In this document: piece after piece, positions 1-8,547 of the stretch
Position numbering within the stretch: the stretch's first letter is position 1
Layout of the letters: the number at the start of each line of letters is the position of its first letter
Source of the DNA: Pseudomonas sp. REP124
GTDB lineage: Bacteria; Pseudomonadota; Gammaproteobacteria; Pseudomonadales; Pseudomonadaceae
DNA length: 36,673 nucleotides
Direction of reading: 5' to 3'
Assembly: GCF_020164475.1 (NCBI RefSeq)
Contig: NZ_JAIQWX010000055.1
Location: 1 to 36,673, forward strand
Notes under the pieces: generated by a model
What the model was told of the DNA's origin: nothing
Databases searched by the model: none
Seen by the model: the letters and a program-made list of their open reading frames with translations, nothing else
Position numbers and translations under genes: made by a program

Positions 1-33
1 TTTGCGCCCCTACACGACCGAATTGCGTACCCG

Positions 34-3000
34 ATGACCGAAGAATCGCCCTCCATCGACAAACTGCTGAAAAACCTCGATCACGCCATGCTCGCCGACC
101 GTCACCGGCTGCGGCGGCAGTTGCTTGAGCTGCGCAAGAAACCCGACGAGGCCAAGCTGGCCCAGTGGGTGACGCGCCTGCAGGCGTCCTGCGATCAGGT
201 GCTGGCGCGCAAGGCCAGTCTGCCGGTTATTCGTTACGACGACAGTCTGCCGATTGCCGCCAAGCGCGATGAAATCAAGAAGGCCCTGGAAAAGCATCAG
301 GTGCTGATCATCGCCGGCGAAACCGGCTCGGGTAAAACCACCCAGCTGCCGAAAATCTGCCTGGAAATCGGTCGCGGCCAGCAAGGCCTGATCGGCCACA
401 CCCAGCCGCGGCGAATCGCGGCGCGCAGCGTGGCCAGCCGGGTTGCCGAGGAACTGGGCACGCCCCTGGGTGCGCTGGTCGGCTATCAGGTGCGCTTCGA
501 GGATCAGAGCGATGCCAACACCCTGATCAAGCTGATGACCGACGGCATCCTGCTGGCGGAAACCCAGAATGACCGTTTCCTCGAGCGCTACGACACAATC
601 ATCGTCGACGAAGCCCACGAACGCAGCCTCAACATCGACTTCCTGCTCGGTTACCTGAAAACCCTGCTGCCGCGCCGCCCGGATCTGAAAGTCATCATCA
701 CCTCGGCGACCATCGACCTGGAACGCTTCTCCAAGCACTTCGATGACGCGCCGATTGTCGAAGTCTCCGGCCGCACGTTCCCGGTGGAAACCTGGTATCG
801 CCCGCTGACCCTGGAACAGGACGAAGAGGGCAACCGCGTCGAGGACGACCTGACCGTGGATCAGGCGATTCTCGCCACCCTCGACGAAATCGCCGCGTAC
901 GAACGCAGCGAGCGTCGCAGTCCGGGTGACGTGCTGGTGTTCCTGCCTGGCGAGCGGGAGATCCGCGACGCCGCCGACATGCTGCGCAAGGCCCAACTCA
1001 AGCACACCGAGATCCTGCCGTTGTACGCGCGACTGTCGCCGGCCGAGCAGCAGCGGATTTTCCAGTCGCATCCGGGGCGTCGCGTGGTGCTGGCAACCAA
1101 CGTCGCGGAAACCTCGCTGACGGTGCCGGGCATTCGCTACGTGATCGACAGCGGTACCGCGCGCATCAGTCGCTACAGCTACCGCGCCAAGGTCCAGCGC
1201 CTGCCCATCGAAGCGGTTTCCCAGGCCAGCGCCAACCAGCGTAAAGGCCGTTGCGGACGGGTCGAACCGGGCATCTGCGTGCGCTTGTACAGCGAAGAAG
1301 ATTTCCTCGCCCGGCCTGAATTCACCGATCCGGAAATCCTGCGCACCAACCTCGCCGCGGTGATCCTGCAGATGCTCCATCTGCGTCTCGGCGAAATCAC
1401 TGCGTTCCCGTTCATCGAGCCGCCGGATGGCAAGGCCATCAGCGACGGTTTCAACCTGCTGCAAGAGCTCTCGGCGGTGGATCGCAACAGCCAGCTGACG
1501 CCGCTCGGTCGACAACTGGCGCGTCTGCCGGTGGACCCGCGCATGGGCCGTATGCTGCTGGAAGCGGCCAAGCTCGGCAGCTTGCAGGAAGTGCTGATTG
1601 TCGCCAGTGCCATGTCGATCCAGGATCCGCGCGAGCGTCCGCCGGAGCGCCAGCAAGCGGCCGATCAAGCCCACGCGCAATGGAAGGATGCCGACTCCGA
1701 TTTCGCCGGGCTGGTCAATCTGTGGCGCGGCTTCGAGGAGCAGCGCCAGGCGCTGACCGCCAATCCGCTGCGCAACTGGTGCCGCAAGAATTTCCTCAAT
1801 TACCTGCGTCTGCGCGAGTGGCGCGATTCCCACCGTCAGTTGAGCCTGATCTGCCGCGACCTGCAGTTGAGCCTTAATAAAGAGCCGGCGGATTACACTA
1901 AGCTGCACAAGGCGGTGCTGGTGGGGCTGCTCAGCCAGATCGGTCAGAAAACCGAAGACGGCGACTACCTGGGTGCCCGTCAGCGACGCTTCTGGATTCA
2001 CCCGTCGTCGGGCATCGGCAAGAAGCGCCCGCAATGGCTGATGACCGCCGAACTGGTGGAAACCACCAAGCTCTACGCGCGGATGGTGGCCAAGATCGAT
2101 GCCGACTGGATCGAGCCGCTGGCCGGGCATCTGATCAAGAAAAACCACTTTGAACCCCATTGGGAGAAGAAGCGCGGACAGGTCGTGGCCTATGAACAGA
2201 TCACTTTGTTCGGGTTGATCGTGGTCGGTCGCCGCCCGGTGCATTTCGGCCCGGTAGACCCTGTGGTGTCTCGCGAGATGTTCATCCGAGAAGGGCTGGT
2301 GCGTGGCGAAATCCAGTCCAAGGCCAAGTGCCTGAGCGCCAATGCGCGGTTGCTGGAGCAGCTCGACGAGCTGGAAGCCAAGGCTCGCCGGCGTGACATT
2401 CTCGCCGACGAAGAAACCTTGTATGCCTTCTACGACGCGCGGTTGCCGGCAGAGATTCACCAGACCGCGACCTTCGACAGCTGGTATCGGGTCAACAGCC
2501 AGAAGAACCCGCAACTGCTGATCATGCGCGAGGAAGACGTGCTGGCCCGTGAGGCCAGTGAAGTCACCGCCATGCAATACCCGGACACCCTGCACATCGG
2601 TGATCTGGAATTGGCCCTGAGCTACCACTTCGAGCCCAACCATCCGCGCGATGGCGTAACCCTGCGGGTGCCGGCGCCATTGCTGCCGATGCTGCCGCCG
2701 GAGCGCCTGGAATGGCTGGTGCCGGGGGTGATCGAGGCCAAGTGCATTGCCCTGGTGCGCAACCTGCCCAAGGCCTTGCGCAAGAATTTCGTGCCGGTGC
2801 CGGACTTCGTCAAGGCCGCCTTGCAGCGCATGACCTTCGCCGAGGGCTCGCTGCCCCAGGCGCTGGGTCGCGAACTGCTGCGCATGACCGGCGCGCGGGT
2901 CAGCGACGAAGCCTGGGCGGAAGCGGCGCAGCAGGTCGAAAGTCATCTGCGCATGAACCTGGAAATCGTCGACGGTCAGGGCAAGTTCCTCGGCGAAGGC

Positions 3001-3945
3001 CGCGATCTGGCCGAGCTGACCGCGCGTTTCGCCGAAGCCAGCCAGGCCGCATTGGCGGTGCCACAGACCGCGAAAAGCCAGCAGCCGGTGGAGCCGAAGG
3101 TGTTTGCCGCGGTGGCGGAGAAAACCCAACAGAAGATCGCCGGGCTGTCGATGACGGTCTATCCGGCGCTGGTGGAAGAAGCGGGCACGGTCAAGGAAGG
3201 GCGTTTCTCGACGCCGGCCGAGGCCGAGTTCCAGCATCGCCGTGCCTTGCAGCGTCTGCTGCTGCAACAGCTGGCGGAACCGGCAAAGTTCCTGCGCGGC
3301 AAGCTGCCGGGCCTGACCGAACTGGGCCTGCTGTACCGCGACATGGGCCGAGTGGATGCGCTGGTGGAAGACATTCTGCTGGCCAGCCTCGACAGCTGCA
3401 TTCTCGATGGCGAAGACCCGTTGCCTCGGGATGGCGCGGGGCTGGCGTCGCTGGCCGAGCGCAAGCGCGGCGCCTGGACCGAACACGCCGAGCGTGTAGC
3501 GAAGCTGACCCTGGAAATCCTCAAGCTCTGGCACGGCCTGCAAAAGCGCTTCAAGGGCAAGATCGACCTGGCGCAAGCCGTGGCCTTGAACGATATCAAG
3601 CAGCAACTCAGCCACCTGGTGTATCCGGGGTTTGTCCGGGAAACGCCGATGCAATGGCTGAAGGAATTGCCGCGCTACCTCAAGGCCATCGAACAGCGTT
3701 TTGAAAAACTGGGCTCCCAAGTGCAGAAGGATCGGGTCTGGAGTGGCGAATTGGCCAATCTCTGGACTCAATACCAGGCCCGCGCCAGCAAACACGCCCA
3801 GGAAGGCAAGCGCGATCCGCAGCTGGAGCTGTACCGCTGGTGGCTGGAGGAGTACCGGGTGTCGCTGTTTGCGCAGCAGTTGGGGACCAAGGTGCCGATC
3901 TCCGACAAGCGTCTGAGCAAGCAGTGGAGCCAGGTAGAGCCCTGA
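34..3945 (+). CDS. hrpA: ATP-dependent RNA helicase HrpA (DEAH box)
   Basis: This 1303-residue protein has the size of E. coli HrpA (about 1300). It shows the DEAH helicase motifs in order: Walker A GETGSGKTT at residues 95-103, DEAH at 192-195, SAT at 224-226 and motif VI QRKGRCGR at 402-409. The helicase core is followed by the helicase-associated region and a long C-terminal part of the HrpA-specific (DUF3418-type) kind. The family unwinds RNA with ATP and acts in the cytoplasm in mRNA processing and in resolving stalled translation; the role here is inferred from the family. The ATG at 34 gives the usual N-terminus. Only 33 nt precede it, so its promoter is not visible. A REPIN begins 4 nt after the stop. 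Identification is very secure. Confidence 0.97.
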   Translation: MTEESPSIDKLLKNLDHAMLADRHRLRRQLLELRKKPDEAKLAQWVTRLQASCDQVLARKASLPVIRYDDSLPIAAKRDEIKKALEKHQVLIIAGETGSGKTTQLPKICLEIGRGQQGLIGHTQPRRIAARSVASRVAEELGTPLGALVGYQVRFEDQSDANTLIKLMTDGILLAETQNDRFLERYDTIIVDEAHERSLNIDFLLGYLKTLLPRRPDLKVIITSATIDLERFSKHFDDAPIVEVSGRTFPVETWYRPLTLEQDEEGNRVEDDLTVDQAILATLDEIAAYERSERRSPGDVLVFLPGEREIRDAADMLRKAQLKHTEILPLYARLSPAEQQRIFQSHPGRRVVLATNVAETSLTVPGIRYVIDSGTARISRYSYRAKVQRLPIEAVSQASANQRKGRCGRVEPGICVRLYSEEDFLARPEFTDPEILRTNLAAVILQMLHLRLGEITAFPFIEPPDGKAISDGFNLLQELSAVDRNSQLTPLGRQLARLPVDPRMGRMLLEAAKLGSLQEVLIVASAMSIQDPRERPPERQQAADQAHAQWKDADSDFAGLVNLWRGFEEQRQALTANPLRNWCRKNFLNYLRLREWRDSHRQLSLICRDLQLSLNKEPADYTKLHKAVLVGLLSQIGQKTEDGDYLGARQRRFWIHPSSGIGKKRPQWLMTAELVETTKLYARMVAKIDADWIEPLAGHLIKKNHFEPHWEKKRGQVVAYEQITLFGLIVVGRRPVHFGPVDPVVSREMFIREGLVRGEIQSKAKCLSANARLLEQLDELEAKARRRDILADEETLYAFYDARLPAEIHQTATFDSWYRVNSQKNPQLLIMREEDVLAREASEVTAMQYPDTLHIGDLELALSYHFEPNHPRDGVTLRVPAPLLPMLPPERLEWLVPGVIEAKCIALVRNLPKALRKNFVPVPDFVKAALQRMTFAEGSLPQALGRELLRMTGARVSDEAWAEAAQQVESHLRMNLEIVDGQGKFLGEGRDLAELTARFAEASQAALAVPQTAKSQQPVEPKVFAAVAEKTQQKIAGLSMTVYPALVEEAGTVKEGRFSTPAEAEFQHRRALQRLLLQQLAEPAKFLRGKLPGLTELGLLYRDMGRVDALVEDILLASLDSCILDGEDPLPRDGAGLASLAERKRGAWTEHAERVAKLTLEILKLWHGLQKRFKGKIDLAQAVALNDIKQQLSHLVYPGFVRETPMQWLKELPRYLKAIEQRFEKLGSQVQKDRVWSGELANLWTQYQARASKHAQEGKRDPQLELYRWWLEEYRVSLFAQQLGTKVPISDKRLSKQWSQVEP

Positions 3946-3949
3946 TCTG

Positions 3950-4039
3950 TGTGGGAGCGGGCTTGCTCGCGAATGGGGTGTGTCATTTTGCAAATATGTC
4001 GACTGACACGACGCCTTCGCGAGCAAGCCCGCTCCCACA
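3950..4039. repeat. REPIN, short-spacer subfamily A, copy 1
   Basis: Two REP arms in inverted orientation (TGTGGGAGCGGGCTTGCTCG and its complement) flank a spacer with the subfamily marker GACTGA. The element is 90 bp long and sits directly after hrpA. The arms would fold into a long hairpin in RNA or single-stranded DNA. The spacer has its own short stem, GTGTCA with TGACAC. REPINs are non-autonomous elements moved by RAYT transposases; no RAYT gene lies in this window. Confidence 0.93.
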
Positions 4040-4079
4040 CTGGATGGCGTTGTCCTTGCAAAAAGGCGCCAAAACCCAC

Positions 4080-4144
4080 CGTTTATGGCAAACTTCGCGA
4101 CCATAAACGCCGCATTCGCGACCTGGAGCCTTCTGCTCAGGTCG
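4080..4144. promoter_or_regulatory. Two adjacent perfect dyads upstream of the FabH-like gene
   Basis: CGTTTATGG (4080-4088) is matched by CCATAAACG (4101-4109), a 9-bp perfect inverted repeat with a 12-nt gap. Nine bases later CGACCTG (4119-4125) is matched by CAGGTCG (4138-4144), again with a 12-nt gap. Neither is followed by a T-run, so they do not look like terminators. They may be operators or 5' leader hairpins for the gene starting at 4257. Regulatory role is inference. Confidence 0.4.
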
Positions 4145-4205
4145 GATGTCGGAATAAAGCGATGCCAGGTTTGCGTCCCTTCGGATGGGGATGACCCTTT
4201 ATGTA

Positions 4206-4223
4206 TTGGTACGTCGGTGCCAA
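4206..4223. promoter_or_regulatory. Operator-like imperfect palindrome near the FabH-like start
   Basis: TTGGTAC-GTCG-GTGCCAA is a 7-4-7 inverted repeat with one mismatch, ending 33 nt before the ATG at 4257. Its size and place fit a dimeric repressor site (for example TetR-type), but no regulator can be assigned from the sequence. Confidence 0.35.
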
Positions 4224-4256
4224 TGCTTTCTGCCTGAACAGATTAGAGACACGACC

Positions 4257-5378
4257 ATGCATAACGTCGTCATCAGCGGCACCGGCCTGTACACCCCAGC
4301 CAACAGCATTTCCAACGAAGAGTTGGTGCAGTCTTTCAATACCTACGTAGCCCAATTCAATGCCGATAACGCCGACGCCATCGCGCGCGGTGAGGTCGAA
4401 GCGTTGACCGAGTCGAGCGCTGCATTCATCGAAAAAGCTTCCGGCATCAAGAGCCGCTTTGTCATGGACAAGGACGGCATCCTCGATCCGCAGCGCATGG
4501 CCCCGCGTTTGCCCGAGCGTTCCAACGACGAATGGTCGGTGCTGTGCCAGATGGCCATCGGCGCCGCCGAACAAGCCTTGCAGCGCGCCGGCAAGACCGC
4601 AGCGGACATCGACGGCGTGATCGTCGCCTGCTCCAACCTGCAACGCGCCTACCCGGCCATCGCCATCGAAGTCCAGGAAGCACTGGGCATCCAGGGTTTC
4701 GGCTTCGACATGAACGTGGCCTGTTCTTCGGCGACCTTCGGCATTCAGGCGGCCGCCAACAGCGTCCAGCTGGGCCAGGCCCGGGCGATCCTGATGGTCA
4801 ACCCGGAAGTCTGCACCGGCCACCTGAACTTCCGTGACCGCGACAGCCATTTCATCTTCGGTGACGCGGCCACGGCGGTGATCATCGAGCGCGCCGACCA
4901 GGCGACCTCCAAGTACCAGTTCGATATCGTCAGCACCAAGCTGCTGACCAAGTTCTCCAACAACATCCGCAACAACTTCGGTTTCCTCAACCGCGCCGCG
5001 GAAGAGGGCATTGGTGCCAAGGACAAGCTGTTCGTCCAGGAAGGCCGCAAGGTGTTCAAGGAAGTCTGCCCGATGGTGGCCGAGCTGATCGGTCAGCACC
5101 TGGAAGAGAACCAGCTCAACGTCAGCGACGTGAAGCGCTTCTGGCTGCACCAGGCCAACCTCAGCATGAACCACCTGATCGTCAAGAAACTGCTGGGCCG
5201 CGACGCCACCGAACAGGAAGCCCCGGTCATCCTCGATACCTACGCCAACACCAGCTCCGCCGGTTCCGTGATCGCCTTCCACAAAAACCAGGACGACCTG
5301 CCCGCCGGTTCGTTGGCGGTACTCAGCTCGTTTGGTGCCGGTTATTCCATTGGCAGCGTGATTCTGCGCAAGCGCTGA
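4257..5378 (+). CDS. Beta-ketoacyl-ACP synthase III (FabH-like)
   Basis: A thiolase-fold condensing enzyme of 373 residues. The Cys-His-Asn triad typical of KAS III is visible: C156 in ACSSATFG, H298 in HQANLS and N331 in ANTSSAG. The family condenses an acyl-CoA primer with malonyl-ACP in the cytoplasm. It resembles the P. aeruginosa PA3286 type, reported to feed medium-chain acyl-CoA from beta-oxidation into fatty acid synthesis. That function is drawn from memory of the family and is not visible in the sequence. The ATG at 4257 is chosen because MHNVVISGTG is the normal fold start; an in-frame upstream ATG would add 24 unrelated residues across the 4206-4223 palindrome. The gene is alone, preceded by several dyads and followed by two REPINs. 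Confidence 0.9.
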   Translation: MHNVVISGTGLYTPANSISNEELVQSFNTYVAQFNADNADAIARGEVEALTESSAAFIEKASGIKSRFVMDKDGILDPQRMAPRLPERSNDEWSVLCQMAIGAAEQALQRAGKTAADIDGVIVACSNLQRAYPAIAIEVQEALGIQGFGFDMNVACSSATFGIQAAANSVQLGQARAILMVNPEVCTGHLNFRDRDSHFIFGDAATAVIIERADQATSKYQFDIVSTKLLTKFSNNIRNNFGFLNRAAEEGIGAKDKLFVQEGRKVFKEVCPMVAELIGQHLEENQLNVSDVKRFWLHQANLSMNHLIVKKLLGRDATEQEAPVILDTYANTSSAGSVIAFHKNQDDLPAGSLAVLSSFGAGYSIGSVILRKR

Positions 5379-5381
5379 TTT

Positions 5382-5471
5382 TGTGGGAGCGAGCCTGCTC
5401 GCGATGGCGGTGTATCAGACAAGGTGATGTTGACTGATCTGACGCCTTCGCGAGCAAGCCACGCTCCCACA
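5382..5471. repeat. REPIN, subfamily A, copy 2
   Basis: A 90-bp inverted pair of REP arms with the spacer marker TTGACTGA, starting 3 nt after the FabH-like stop codon. The spacer contains TCAGA (5415-5419) that can pair with TCTGA (5438-5442). Confidence 0.93.
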
Positions 5472-5514
5472 GGGTTTTGTGTTGTTCACAAATGCAGCGG
5501 TTGACCAATGAACC

Positions 5515-5604
5515 TGTGGGAGCGGGCTTGCTCGCGAAAGCGGTGTGTCAGGCAAAGATGATGTCGACTGACCTGACGCTTTCGCGAGCAAGCCCGCTCC
5601 CACA
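5515..5604. repeat. REPIN, subfamily A, copy 3
   Basis: A second 90-bp REPIN 43 nt after the previous one, so the convergent end of the FabH-like and kinase genes carries a doublet. In its spacer TCAGG (5548-5552) can pair with CCTGA (5572-5576), the same stem as in copy 2 but with a G-C pair where copy 2 has A-T. Confidence 0.93.
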
Positions 5605-5621
5605 ATGGGCGGCTGTGTGTG

Positions 5622-6671
5622 TCAGGCCCGCGGCAATCGAATGACCGCCGTCAGCCCGCCACCCGGCGTTTCTTCCAGGCTCAATTGCCCGCACAGCCGT
5701 TCCGCCGCCTCACGGGCGATGGTCATGCCCAGGCCGACGCCTCCGGAGTTGCGATTGCGTGACCCTTCCAGGCGGAAGAAGGGTTCGAACACCGCTTCGC
5801 GTTGCTCCGCCGCGATTCCCGGTCCATGGTCGATGACCCTGATCAACAGCTGATCGCGATGGTCTTCAAGGGTGATCGACGCGTGCCCGGCATAACGCAG
5901 GGCGTTATCCAACAGGTTGTTCACACAGGATCGCAATGCCATCGGCTGAACCAGCAGCGGCACACAGTGACCGCTTGCCTGAACATCGGCCCCCTGATCC
6001 TGAGCGTTCTCGCTCAATGACTCCACCAACGCCTGCACGTCCATCAATTGCGGCGCCTCGCTGGTGCGCTGTTCGTGCAGGTAGGTGAGGGTGGCGTCGA
6101 GCATGCTGATCATGTCGTCCAGATCCTGGCGCATCTGGCCCTGCAACCTGTCGTCGTCGATCTGCTCCAGCCGCAGCTTGAGCCGCGACAGCGGCGTGCG
6201 CAGATCGTGGGACACCGCGCCCAGCATCCGCGAGCGCTGTTTGACTTGCTCGATGATGCGCCGCTGCATCTTGTTGAAAGTGTGCGCCGCCTGCCGCGCT
6301 TCCCGGGGGCCGGACTCATCCAGCGGCGGACTGTTGAGGTCCTCGCTAAGGCGCTCGGCGGCATCGCTCAAGCGCTGGATCGGCCGGCTCAGCAACTTGG
6401 CCCCATACCAGGCGGCGATGATCAGCGAGATGAATTGAAAGGTCAGCGGCACCAGCGGCCCACCAAACCACGGCCGGGGAGGGTGGTTGACGAAGCGCGG
6501 GTCCAGCGGCGGTCGCTTGCCGTCGAAGCCCTCGGAAAATTCCGGTGGAGGCGGCGGAGGCGGCGGGCCGTAATAGTGAAACCAGGCAAAGGCCAGCAGG
6601 TGCGCCAGGACAATCGCGATCAGCAAAACGCCAAACAGACGGCCGAACAGCGTATCGAAGCGCCCGCGCAT
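5622..6671 (-). CDS. Two-component sensor histidine kinase, EnvZ-like
   Basis: A 349-residue inner-membrane kinase. Membrane segments lie at about 12-32 and 74-92, with a short periplasmic loop (about 33-72) that opens with eight prolines in a row (36-43) and stays proline-rich. HAMP follows at about 90-142. The dimerisation domain has the phospho-acceptor H155 in SHDLRTPL. The ATPase domain has the N box NNLLDN (251-256), G1 DHGPGI, F box FEPFF and G2 GVGLGM. The ATG at 6671 overlaps the regulator's TGA by one base, so translation is probably coupled; a TTG one codon upstream is less likely. With such a small loop it probably senses through membrane or loop changes. The stimulus and targets are unknown. 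Confidence 0.92.
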   Translation of the reverse strand: MRGRFDTLFGRLFGVLLIAIVLAHLLAFAWFHYYGPPPPPPPPEFSEGFDGKRPPLDPRFVNHPPRPWFGGPLVPLTFQFISLIIAAWYGAKLLSRPIQRLSDAAERLSEDLNSPPLDESGPREARQAAHTFNKMQRRIIEQVKQRSRMLGAVSHDLRTPLSRLKLRLEQIDDDRLQGQMRQDLDDMISMLDATLTYLHEQRTSEAPQLMDVQALVESLSENAQDQGADVQASGHCVPLLVQPMALRSCVNNLLDNALRYAGHASITLEDHRDQLLIRVIDHGPGIAAEQREAVFEPFFRLEGSRNRNSGGVGLGMTIAREAAERLCGQLSLEETPGGGLTAVIRLPRA

Positions 6672-7441
6672 CAACCTATGTCTCGGGCGTCGAACAGATA
6701 GCCTTCACCACGCACGGTCTTGATCAATTGCGGTGCCTTCGGATCATCTCCAAGCTTCTGCCGCAGGCGCGACACCAGCAGGTCGATGCTGCGGTCGAAA
6801 GCTTCGATCGAGCGCCCGCGCGCCGCATCCAGCAATTGCTCGCGGCTCAGGACCCGGCGCGGACGTTCGATGAACACCCACAGCAGGCGGAGTTCGGCGT
6901 TGGACAGCGGTACCACCAGACCATCGGCGGCGATCAGCTGGCGCAGCACGCTGTTGAGGCGCCAGTTGTCGAAACGGATGTTCGCCCGTTGTTCGCTGCG
7001 GTCGTCGCGCACCCGGCGCAGAATGGTCTGGATCCGCGCCACCAGTTCACGAGGCTCGAACGGCTTGGACATGTAATCATCGGCGCCCAGTTCCAGACCG
7101 ATGATGCGGTCGGTGGGTTCGCAGCGAGCGGTAAGCATGAGAATCGGGATATCGGATTCGGCGCGCAGCCAGCGGCACAGCGACAACCCGTCTTCGCCAG
7201 GCAGCATCAGGTCCAGCACCACCACGTCGAAATGTTCCGCTTGCAGGGCCTGGCGCATGGCGGCGCCATCGGTGACGCCGCTGGCGTGGATGTTGAAGCG
7301 GGCCAGGTAGTCGATCATCAGTTCGCGGATCGGGACGTCATCGTCGACGATCAGCGCGCGAATACTCCAGCGCTTGTCGTCGCCAGGTGATTTTTGCTCG
7401 TCGTTCACAGGTGCGTGGAGGTTGTGCATGCGTGCGTTCAT
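6671..7441 (-). CDS. OmpR-family response regulator
   Basis: A 256-residue transcription factor encoded just upstream of its kinase. The receiver domain spans about 27-143 with acidic pocket DDD (33-35), phospho-acceptor D77 in VVLDLMLPG and K126 in SKPFEP. A winged-helix DNA-binding domain spans about 154-251 and ends in the usual TVRGEGYLF. Phosphorylation by the kinase at 5622-6671 is inferred from the operon. The first ~25 residues precede the receiver fold. ATG codons at 7441 and 7429 are both possible and neither has a strong ribosome binding site; the longer form is given. A perfect 15-bp inverted repeat lies 6 nt before the 7441 start and may serve autoregulation. Confidence 0.93.
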   Translation of the reverse strand: MNARMHNLHAPVNDEQKSPGDDKRWSIRALIVDDDVPIRELMIDYLARFNIHASGVTDGAAMRQALQAEHFDVVVLDLMLPGEDGLSLCRWLRAESDIPILMLTARCEPTDRIIGLELGADDYMSKPFEPRELVARIQTILRRVRDDRSEQRANIRFDNWRLNSVLRQLIAADGLVVPLSNAELRLLWVFIERPRRVLSREQLLDAARGRSIEAFDRSIDLLVSRLRQKLGDDPKAPQLIKTVRGEGYLFDARDIG

Positions 7442-7447
7442 CTGTCA

Positions 7448-7462
7448 GGTTGGCTGCCAACC
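7448..7462. promoter_or_regulatory. Perfect inverted repeat before the response regulator
   Basis: GGTTGGC-T-GCCAACC is a perfect 7-1-7 palindrome lying 6 nt upstream of the ATG at 7441. It covers the place where a ribosome binding site would be, so it could be an operator for feedback control. OmpR-type proteins more often bind direct repeats, which makes another regulator possible. The role is inferred. Confidence 0.35.
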
Positions 7463-7724
7463 ACAAAGATAGGCCGCGAGGTGTGGTTCCAGCATAGGCG
7501 TCCGGCCCGCAGCCGAAAAGCGCTGGGTGGAGGACGTGCTGCGGCTGGAGAGGCTAGCGGACAAGGATGTTGTGGACGTGTCGGTAATGTAACGGGCTCG
7601 ACACAATTGCCGAAAAGGCTAGTCTTGCCGCAGCGTTCTCGACGATTTACCGATCATCGGGTCCCCCAGCGGCGCTGGTTCCGCTACAATGCGCGCCGAT
7701 TTCGACTTGCCTGAGAGCCCGCTC

Positions 7725-8423
7725 ATGTCCGCCTGCCAGACTCCTATCATCGTCGCCCTGGATTTCCCCACCCGTGACGCCGCACTGAAGCTGGCCGATC
7801 AGTTGGACCCGAAACTGTGCCGGGTCAAAGTCGGCAAGGAACTGTTCACCAGCTGCGCCTCGGAAATCGTCGGCACCCTGCGCGACAAGGGTTTCGAAGT
7901 GTTCCTGGACCTCAAGTTCCACGATATTCCCAACACCACTGCCATGGCTGTCAAAGCGGCCGCGGAAATGGGCGTGTGGATGGTCAACGTGCACTGTTCC
8001 GGCGGCCTGCGCATGATGGCGGCCTGCCGTGAAGTGCTGGACAAGCGCAGCGGCCCGCAGCCGTTGCTGATCGGCGTGACCGTGCTGACCAGCATGGAGC
8101 GTGCGGATCTGGCGGGTATCGGCCTGGATATCGAGCCGCAGGAGCAGGTACTGCGCCTGGCAGCCCTGGCGGAAAAAGCCGGCATGGACGGTCTGGTCTG
8201 CTCGGCCCTGGAAGCCCAGGCCCTGAAGTCGGCGCACCCGTCGCTGCAACTGGTGACCCCGGGCATTCGTCCGGCGGGCAGCGCCCAGGACGACCAGCGT
8301 CGTATCCTGACCCCGCGTCAGGCGCTGGATGCCGGGTCCGATTATCTGGTGATTGGTCGTCCGATTAGCCAGGCGGCGGATCCGGCACAGGCGTTGGCTT
8401 CGGTTGTGGCTGAATTGGCCTGA
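7725..8423 (+). CDS. pyrF: Orotidine 5'-phosphate decarboxylase
   Basis: A 232-residue TIM-barrel enzyme that removes CO2 from OMP to give UMP, the last step of de novo pyrimidine synthesis. The catalytic segment D62-x-K64-x-x-D67 (DLKFHD) is present, as are the phosphate-binding TPGIRP and VIGRPI segments near the C-terminus. ATG 7725 gives the standard pseudomonad N-terminus [10 protein letters not shown]; an upstream in-frame ATG at 7689 lies inside the probable promoter (CTACAAT at 7684-7690 resembles a -10 box) and is rejected. The gene stands alone here, with a REPIN 20 nt after its stop. Length and sequence match the P. aeruginosa enzyme as I recall it. Confidence 0.97.
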   Translation: MSACQTPIIVALDFPTRDAALKLADQLDPKLCRVKVGKELFTSCASEIVGTLRDKGFEVFLDLKFHDIPNTTAMAVKAAAEMGVWMVNVHCSGGLRMMAACREVLDKRSGPQPLLIGVTVLTSMERADLAGIGLDIEPQEQVLRLAALAEKAGMDGLVCSALEAQALKSAHPSLQLVTPGIRPAGSAQDDQRRILTPRQALDAGSDYLVIGRPISQAADPAQALASVVAELA

Positions 8424-8442
8424 CAACACACTGAGAACCAAA

Positions 8443-8530
8443 TGTGGGAGCGAGCCTGCTCGCGATGCGGTGGCACATTCAACATCAATGTGACTGACAA
8501 ATCGCAATCGCGAGCAGGCTCGCTCCCACA
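8443..8530. repeat. REPIN, subfamily A, copy 4
   Basis: An 88-bp inverted pair of REP arms (TGTGGGAGCGAGCCTGCTCG and complement) between the convergent ends of pyrF and the MDR gene. The spacer carries GTGACTGAC and an internal stem CACATT/AATGTG. Confidence 0.93.
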
Positions 8531-8547
8531 GTCGTTCAGTTTTAGTT

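Noticed and set aside
3950..4039. Treating REPIN hairpins as intrinsic terminators
   Set aside because: Arms are long and GC-rich but no T-run follows; they recur with conserved spacers, which marks them as REPINs, though they may still stabilise mRNA ends.
10..4104. A 1364-codon open frame antisense to hrpA, running through the REPIN
   Set aside because: It mirrors the codon structure of a GC-rich gene on the other strand, has low-complexity Gln/His/Arg-rich translation and no known domain, and hrpA is certain.
4080..4109. Reading the CGTTTATGG dyad as a PsrA site
   Set aside because: It does not match the GAAAC/GTTTC-type PsrA pattern known from Pseudomonas, so no regulator was assigned.
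4137..5282. Long open frame antisense to the FabH-like gene
   Set aside because: Shadow of a well-supported gene with an intact catalytic triad; the translation has no recognisable domain.
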